From Rhizophagus irregularis (taxonomy: Eukaryota; Glomeromycota; Glomeromycetes; Glomerales; Glomeraceae): 64,000 nt of DNA. Of this stretch, positions 57,905 to 64,000 are shown piece by piece. The translations under genes and the position numbers were made by a program. The stretch covers positions 3,400,501 through 3,464,500 of the forward strand of contig NC_089444.1 of assembly GCF_026210795.1 (NCBI RefSeq), in the 5' to 3' direction. Every line of letters begins with the position of its first letter. Within the stretch, counting starts at the first letter, position 1. The notes beneath the pieces were generated by a model. The model searched no databases. It was not told the DNA's origin and was given only the letters and a program-made list of their open reading frames with translations.

Positions 57905-58075
57905 ATATCTAAAAAATCAGCTGAAAAAGGATATTTAAATAAAATATATATACTTGGATGCTGTTATGAGAATGGGATTGGAACCGAAATTGATAAAGAA
58001 AAGGCAGTTGAATTGTATAAAGATGCTATTAACAGTGGAAATAAAGATGCACAAAAAAGACTAGAAATAGTCTAA
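57905..58075 (+). pseudogene. Sel1-repeat fragment
   Basis: 56 residues ending in TAA with the Sel1-like pattern: [20 protein letters not shown], then [18 protein letters not shown] and [12 protein letters not shown]. The canonical spacing is A..G...A...LG..Y..G.G...D..KA...Y..AA..G...AQ. It begins after a TGA with no start codon, so only the last one and a half repeats of a longer protein survive. Sel1 repeats are very abundant in AM-fungal genomes, often fused to kinases. Confidence 0.65.
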
Positions 58076-60052
58076 TCATATTTTTATAATAGTTCAAAAT
58101 CGTTTCTATCATTCTACTATTTTGATTATTTTTTTTATTTTCTAAAATTATAATTATTATATATTTTGTATAATCTATTATTTATTCTATATTTTATCAT
58201 ATTAATGTTATTATATTCATTATTAAAATGAATGACTTAATATTATAAATTTAATTATTATTAAATAAATATAACTTAAAGAAGCAAGTATTTTAAATTG
58301 AATTGTATCATGTTATATATTTTCGGTGTATGGCGGAGTCTTTGCACAATATTTATCACGTGAAAATAAGGATAAATTTAAAAAGAAATTAAAAAAATAA
58401 AATTGGCACCGAATAAATTATAATTCAATTCCTTGATTAATTTCATCAATAACTTGGAATTATTTCTATTTTGATAAATGTCAAAGACCTGCTATGGATA
58501 ATTGCAGTTCTCTTAACCAATAAATTAAAGAGGATATTATTTTTGTATAACTTCTACTACTTTAAATAAAGATTATAGTAAATAACTTTCTATTTAATTA
58601 TTACTGAAAATGAGATTATCTGTATCACGTGAAAATACTGTAATTTTATTGGTTTAAAATTGTGAATCTTCACGTGTTCCGGTATATCGATTTCGTATTT
58701 TAATCATTTCAATAACAAAACAGTTTCTAAAAATAAAAAAAAAATACATTTTGCTTTCATATCCCACCTGAGTAAAATCGAAAAAAACTTTATATTGTTA
58801 CACTATGCCTCATATCTCTTCATATCATCTAATAACAAAATATCAAAGTAATTTCATATCTTATATACAATAAAAATTGATTTTAGATAAAATATTGATA
58901 ATACTTAACATGTTAATTGTGAGATTAGAGATTAGATATGTAATATCGTTGACTTTATATGAGTAATAATGCAAACTAACATATTTTATCGATACGCAGT
59001 ATATTATAATCAGTATATAAATTTGTTATACTTACACCTGCAAATTTTCCATATAACTTAGATAGACTTTCAGTATACTTTTTTTATAGTCCGAAACATA
59101 AGCATAGTACAACACTTCAACTCCAAATTAGGGAATATTAAATCCTAAGATCTTATGTAACTATCAAATTTTAAACGCCAAAATGAAGTTTTCGTGTTTA
59201 TAATAATTAGTTATTAAATAATACTATAATATAAGTATTTACAGTCCAAATAAACTCAGATAGTCAATAGTCTCCCTAGTTCCCACGGGTTTACATATGA
59301 AAACGCCGAAATGAAACTTTAATCAGTTTTTGCCTATAATAATTAGTTATTAAATAATAAGTATTTAATTAATCTTAACTCAGTCCCACAGTCCAAATAA
59401 ACTCAGATAGTTGATAGTCTCCCTAGTTCCCATGGGTTTACATATGAAAACGCCGAATCAGTTTTTGCGTCTATAATAATTAGTTATTAAATAATACTAT
59501 AGTATACAGTATTTAATTAATCTTGTTATATATATCATGTGTGTTAAGTACACTAGTACACTCAAGAGATACTAATACCATTTCTAAACTATATATCAAA
59601 AATAAATTTAGCTTGAATAAAAATTTTTTAATAAATTTATTTAATAAAAGCTTTAATAATATGGGAATATTGATGGGAATATTGCACAATATCATATAAT
59701 CTTTAATAATTACATGGTTTATAGGGAGTAAATCATATTAACTATGTACTATAAGCCACAATTATACATATTAGTCATCATTAAATCAATTAATATTACT
59801 AGTTTAGGTTAAATAACTTATAAATTAATTGTGACTCATAGATAATCTTGATTGTTTTTATCTATTTTATTATTATTCACTATGTATCTATGTATTTAAA
59901 GGGTTTTAAAAAATATATAAATACCCTTAATTTCCTCAAGGAAAAAATCAAAAACCAAATTTCAATATTATTATTTTTCAAATCTTACAAATCTTACAAA
60001 ACTTTTACAATCACCTAAATTTCAATTCAAATTTATAACTTACAATTACAAA
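58076..60052. other. Intergenic with a direct duplication of about 148 bp
   Basis: CAGTCCAAATAAACTCAGAT occurs at about 59243 and again at 59391, each followed by GTCTCCCTAGTTCCCA(C/T)GGG, GAAAACGCCGAA and TAATAATTAGTTATTAAATA. A weaker third copy starts near 59170. Otherwise no gene is seen. Confidence 0.7.
59914..59923 (+). promoter_or_regulatory. TATA box upstream of the hydrophobic ORF
   Basis: TATATAAATA followed by CCC, 139 bp before the ATG at 60053, with an A/C-rich putative leader containing CTTACAAATCTTACAAAAC. Confidence 0.5.
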
Positions 60053-60520
60053 ATGTATTATCATTTGTGTCCAAATACTATCAATACTATCTTAAATGAA
60101 TTTCCTATCAACAAATGTTACAATAATCCTTTACCTATCATTGAAACATCTCAACCTTATTTACCATTACTTACCGGATTTTTTTACATTCTTTTTATAA
60201 TTCTCCTCATATATACCAACATTCTCTCTAATACAATTGTCCTAATTCTTCACTTATTGAAATTCATGTGCACTATAATCATTTCTCTCAACCAACTCCC
60301 TTCTCTTCCTTCATATCTATTTAATATATTTTATTCTTTTAAACATTTATTATTATCAATTCTTTTTCATATTTTATTTACATTATTATCTATTCTTCTT
60401 CATTTTCTTTATTTACTCAATTGCATAATTCAGATTCTTATCTTTTCTTATTCTCTACTTTATAAAATAACCTATTTAGTGAATATTATTCTCCTTTTAA
60501 TCTCCCACTATCTTAATTAA
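60053..60520 (+). CDS. Hydrophobic multi-pass membrane protein, hypothetical
   Basis: 155 residues. A polar N-terminus of about 35 residues is followed by four or five Leu/Ile-rich hydrophobic stretches (for example GFFYILFIILLIYT and ILFHILFTLLSILLHFLYLL) and a stop. The TATA box and leader favour a real transcript, but Leu/Ile/Phe-rich frames arise easily in AT-rich DNA, so coding status is uncertain. No family recognised. Confidence 0.4.
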   Translation: MYYHLCPNTINTILNEFPINKCYNNPLPIIETSQPYLPLLTGFFYILFIILLIYTNILSNTIVLILHLLKFMCTIIISLNQLPSLPSYLFNIFYSFKHLLLSILFHILFTLLSILLHFLYLLNCIIQILIFSYSLLYKITYLVNIILLLISHYLN

Positions 60521-61463
60521 ATAAAATTATATTACGTAGCTTGGCCCATTGCTTACCAAATATAGCATGGAGACATAATCTTTCCCCTTTGGTCAACTTG
60601 GGATTACTTGACCATTCTTAGATAGAAAATTTTTACAAGGGGATCGTTTGCATTGCCCATGAAGCATAGCGATTGGTGTCAGAGAGATCCTTTGTCTTGT
60701 AAAATTTACCTTTCTTGTGATCATTTGATCTATCTCATGTGATTTCCTTCTTCACATGTGATACCCTTTATTTCATTCCTTTGTTGAGTTCTTTCCTTAA
60801 TAACTTATCAACTCAACAAAATCCATCACCGTTGGTTCCACAATTTTTGTGTCCAAGTTCAATTCTTGGAGGTGATTTTCTTATTAATTAGATTATCTTC
60901 TTTTTTTCTTCTTTTATAGGGAGTTCCAGACGAAATTACAAACTAGATTTTAGGTAAAAAATATTTTTTTTGTTTTTTTTTAATGATGTTTTAACACTAC
61001 TTATTTTCTTTTTCCTTCAGTTAAAAAATACTATTATAGTTGGGGACTAGTCCAACCAAAAAATAAAATTACCTAAGGGCGAATATCTTCATATCTTTAT
61101 AGTTCCTGCCACGTAAATGTCTCCCAATACTTTACCTCTCAAACAAGAATTATTTTTTTCGTGTTAAAGCAGGTGTTTCATAAGGCATTATGCAAGGTAC
61201 TGTATTTTTAAATAATTTTGAGTATCTATTGATTTGGAATGATGTCAAAAAACTTCCTAACAAAGCTTAATTCATCAAAAGTATTTGAAAGCATAGAGGA
61301 AGTATTGAGGAAGGCGAAGTCTCGCTGGACAAAATTGAAAGACAAACTGGTCAAAAAAAATTGAACTGGAAGACCTTTTAATCCTATACTGAACATCTTG
61401 ATATTATTCTATATTCTAATAATGGAAAATTCATAGCACTAGGGTCCCGAGATATGTTCACCT
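60521..61463. other. Non-coding, with hairpin and tRNA-like fold
   Basis: A perfect 10-bp hairpin, TTGTTGAGTT (60781) with AACTCAACAA (60810-60819). Immediately after it, 60825-60876 folds like a reduced tRNA: acceptor ATCACC/GGTGAT and a canonical T arm CCAAG-TTCAATT-CTTGG, but no D arm. A 42-codon frame at about 61242 (MSKNFLTKLN) is too short to judge. Confidence 0.4.
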
Positions 61464-62196
61464 TTATGAATCTATATGAGAAAAAACTTTGCTGAGATTC
61501 AATAATTGTTGTTGAGTAAAATCTTTGGTTCTAGTTTCACGTTTTATTAGCTTTGTCATATTTTCATGAAAATCTTTGTTAATTGTAATTAAATCATGCT
61601 TTTGATAGTGACAATGGTGGAATCTTTTCACGCTCGTTCTATGGAGATTTGCGTTGGCATTCGCCACTTTCTCACGGATGTTTCATTCATTGGTAGCATC
61701 TTGCCAACACCTGCCTTGATCTCAAGAACCATTATACATTTTTTATCAATAATTCTGCAACGTCTGATGATACAAAAGAACTCAAATCGAGATCCAACAA
61801 GTGAGATATCGCTAAAAATTCCAACTTGAATTTTCTAATAGTACCCAACAATCTAAACGTACAGTTCTTCTCCAGACTATACCGATGACTCCCTGGAAGC
61901 AGGACCGTCAGATTTAATCTTTTTTTTTATTTTTTTTATTGTTAATTTGTTATTAATCATAGCCCATAACTAGTAGTGTAGGTTTCACAGTATTGAGTTA
62001 TGGACATTTCATCAACCAGTGGATCAATTGAAGAGTTAGCTGTGATCTCAGCAGTAAGGATAATATCGGCATGAACGGGAGTAATATCAATATGATTAGA
62101 TTGAGGGGGACCAAAATATTTGTAATCATATACTTCTGGTTCCGTAAGAGCTTTGGTGTAAATAAGCTTTTTTTTACTTTTTGATAATCTATTCAT
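61464..62196 (-). pseudogene. Remnant of an unidentified gene
   Basis: Two protein-like frames in transcription order. 62196-61957 has LIYTKALTEPEVYDYKYFGP and ADIILTAEITANSSIDPLVD. 61667-61464 has NLHRTSVKRFHHCHYQKHDL and RETRTKDFTQQQLLNLSKVF. The stretch between them has coding-like pieces in shifting frames, so this is probably one degraded gene. No family recognised. Confidence 0.3.
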
Positions 62197-64000
62197 TTAT
62201 ATTGAATTTCATGTTCATAAATGTTATTTTCCTTAAATCATTTATGTTATTAGTTGTTTTTTTCTTTAAAACTTCTTAATTTGTTAAAATAAATTTATTA
62301 TTAGCATATTTATCTATCTAGATGAACGATATCCAGGATTTTCTCCTATACTATAATAATATGATGAAAATGATAGTGAATCCAGTGATATTGACAATAA
62401 ACCTGAAATGAAAGTGTTTAGGAAGAAGCTTAGAATACAAGAAGAAAAGGGATAAGAAACAATATTCTATTTGTAAATCATGGTATCATCACGAAATTGT
62501 CCCGAAAGAATGTAAAGTATGATAAAGAAAATGCTTATCTTATCATTAATATGAGGTACATGATAATGGGCGCCTTAACGTGTATATACATCTTACCAGA
62601 ATTTAGGAGTTATACACTTGCACGTGATAGCGTTAACGTTAATAGCCAGTTCGTACGTTAATATCGTACACCCCACTATACATTAAGGAAACCCCATGAT
62701 AATATGCAATAAGGTTAGGATCAGGGTGTTATTATTGCGTTAGGATTAAGGTATTGCAATTAGGATATTTAGTTCATGGATTAGGTAAAAGTATATAAAT
62801 GAGAAAATTAGGGCAATGGCAAATTACTGTATATTTATGTATTAAAAATTGGTAAAATTAATAAAATCTACAAAAATTTTGCGTTTACATAATTTACATA
62901 ATCGCGAAATCAGCGCATGACAGGTAGGATATTGCATATCCCCTCGTATCAAGATATTTTTTCTTTAATTATTTATTTTTGATCTTAGCTCAAAATTGAA
63001 GAATAAATTTCAGTACGATAAATTTCAACATATTGAGTAATTATACATTAGTTATTGATTTGTTATAAAAAAAAAGAATGATTTTTTCTTTTTAGACTAT
63101 CCATCCTTTAGGGCTTTATCAATATAGATAAAATAACTTTTCAATAAAAATCCATTTCCTTTAAATTAATTTTCGCTGTTCTTTTTATGATTTAAATGTA
63201 ATCAATCGAGAAAATATTAGGTATGAAATACCTTAGGTAAATAATTATTTAAATTTGAATCTTTTTTTTTAATAAAATTTACGAAAAAATTATAATACAA
63301 CAAGAGTTTAAAGGAGGGTTAGGACTATAAAATGTAAAATATATGAAATGTGATTTATTTTGAACTTGTTCAATTTCTAATAAATGTTTTTTAACTTATA
63401 TTAATTTAATAATATTAGGCCGGTGACATTTTAATAGCGATGTATTATTAAAATTATTAATTTTTAAAATCAAAACATTAATTTTTTGTGAAATATTTTT
63501 TTTAAAAAAAAACTTTTGCATATTAATATAAAAAAATATTTAAATTGTCACTTTGATTATCGCAATGTATTATTGTAAATATTTAAAATAAAAAAAAAAA
63601 TTTAATTTTTAATTAAAACATTTATTTTTGTGATTTTTTTTGCGAAAATTATTAATGTTTAAAAAAATATAATAATTTTTACAATAAAAAAACTTTTTAA
63701 TTTTTGCGACATACTTTTTAAAAATTATTACATATTACTAATAAAAAGATTAATTATTACTACGCCTAACAAATAACAATATAAAATAAAAAAAAAGTGT
63801 TATGAATGTCGGGAATGATGTAGTTTTGGGATTTTGAATTTTTGGAATTATGATATGTCAAGATATCTGTTAACGAACATCGGCATTGACTAACTGGTAT
63901 CGAAAATCATAATTTAATAGTCAATGTCATCATCATCATTCTTTACGGCATATCATTACAAAAATTCACGTTTCGATAATTATTTAATTAACAAAAAGAA
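62197..64000. other. AT-rich sequence to the window end, no gene seen
   Basis: No supported gene. From about 63240 on it is almost pure A/T with homopolymer runs. Confidence 0.55.

Noticed and set aside
60825-60876. tRNA gene
   Set aside because: The T arm and acceptor pair well, but the D arm is missing and the middle is only 22 nt, so it cannot be a standard nuclear tRNA.

Overview
The window looks like AT-rich nuclear DNA from a filamentous fungus with a repeat-swollen genome. The base composition, short introns (about 80 bp), Sel1-repeat remnant and heavy transposon load suggest an arbuscular mycorrhizal fungus of the Rhizophagus type. That assignment is inference; no rRNA or single-copy marker gene is present.

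The left two thirds (1-39,260) is almost entirely nested mobile DNA. A minus-strand Ty3/Gypsy-like retrotransposon (copy 1) runs from its 5' LTR at 18,998-20,056 down to a truncated reverse transcriptase at 903. It was later split by two DNA transposons. One is a 3.3-kb terminal-inverted-repeat (TIR) element inside gag (3,437-6,773) that carries a spliced Myb/SANT-type gene. The other is a complete 8.4-kb CACTA-like element in the 5' leader (8,733-17,171) with 3-bp target duplications, a decayed Tnp2-type transposase and a divergent accessory gene. A MITE sits in the copy 1 LTR.

A second retrotransposon of the same family (copy 2, 23,023-35,604) is complete. Its two 1,306-bp LTRs show no difference over what I compared. 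Read on the minus strand its order is LTR, leader, Gag, protease, RT-RNase H with a fused nucleotide-kinase-like domain, a small ORF, integrase, LTR. It lies inside a pogo/Tigger-like TIR element (20,811-35,633) that also holds a 1.26-kb insertion with a 17-bp target duplication. The most unusual findings are the kinase-like domain between RNase H and integrase, and an in-frame UGA-CUA stop separating Gag from protease, with the surrounding 13 nt conserved in copy 1.

From 35,636 to 39,260 there is a field of small elements: a hAT-like MITE with an 8-bp duplication, a Mutator-like MITE with a 10-bp duplication, and three elements nested inside one another.

From 39,260 on the DNA is very AT-rich host sequence with few genes. 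These are two decayed genes (40.2 and 42.3-43.9 kb), a 166-aa predicted secreted protein (48,423-48,923), a nine-exon gene I could splice completely into a 1,315-aa membrane protein (50,655-55,863), fragments of a Sel1-repeat gene, a hydrophobic 155-aa ORF with a TATA box, and weak remnants near 61.5-62.2 kb. No CRISPR, rRNA or convincing tRNA was found.
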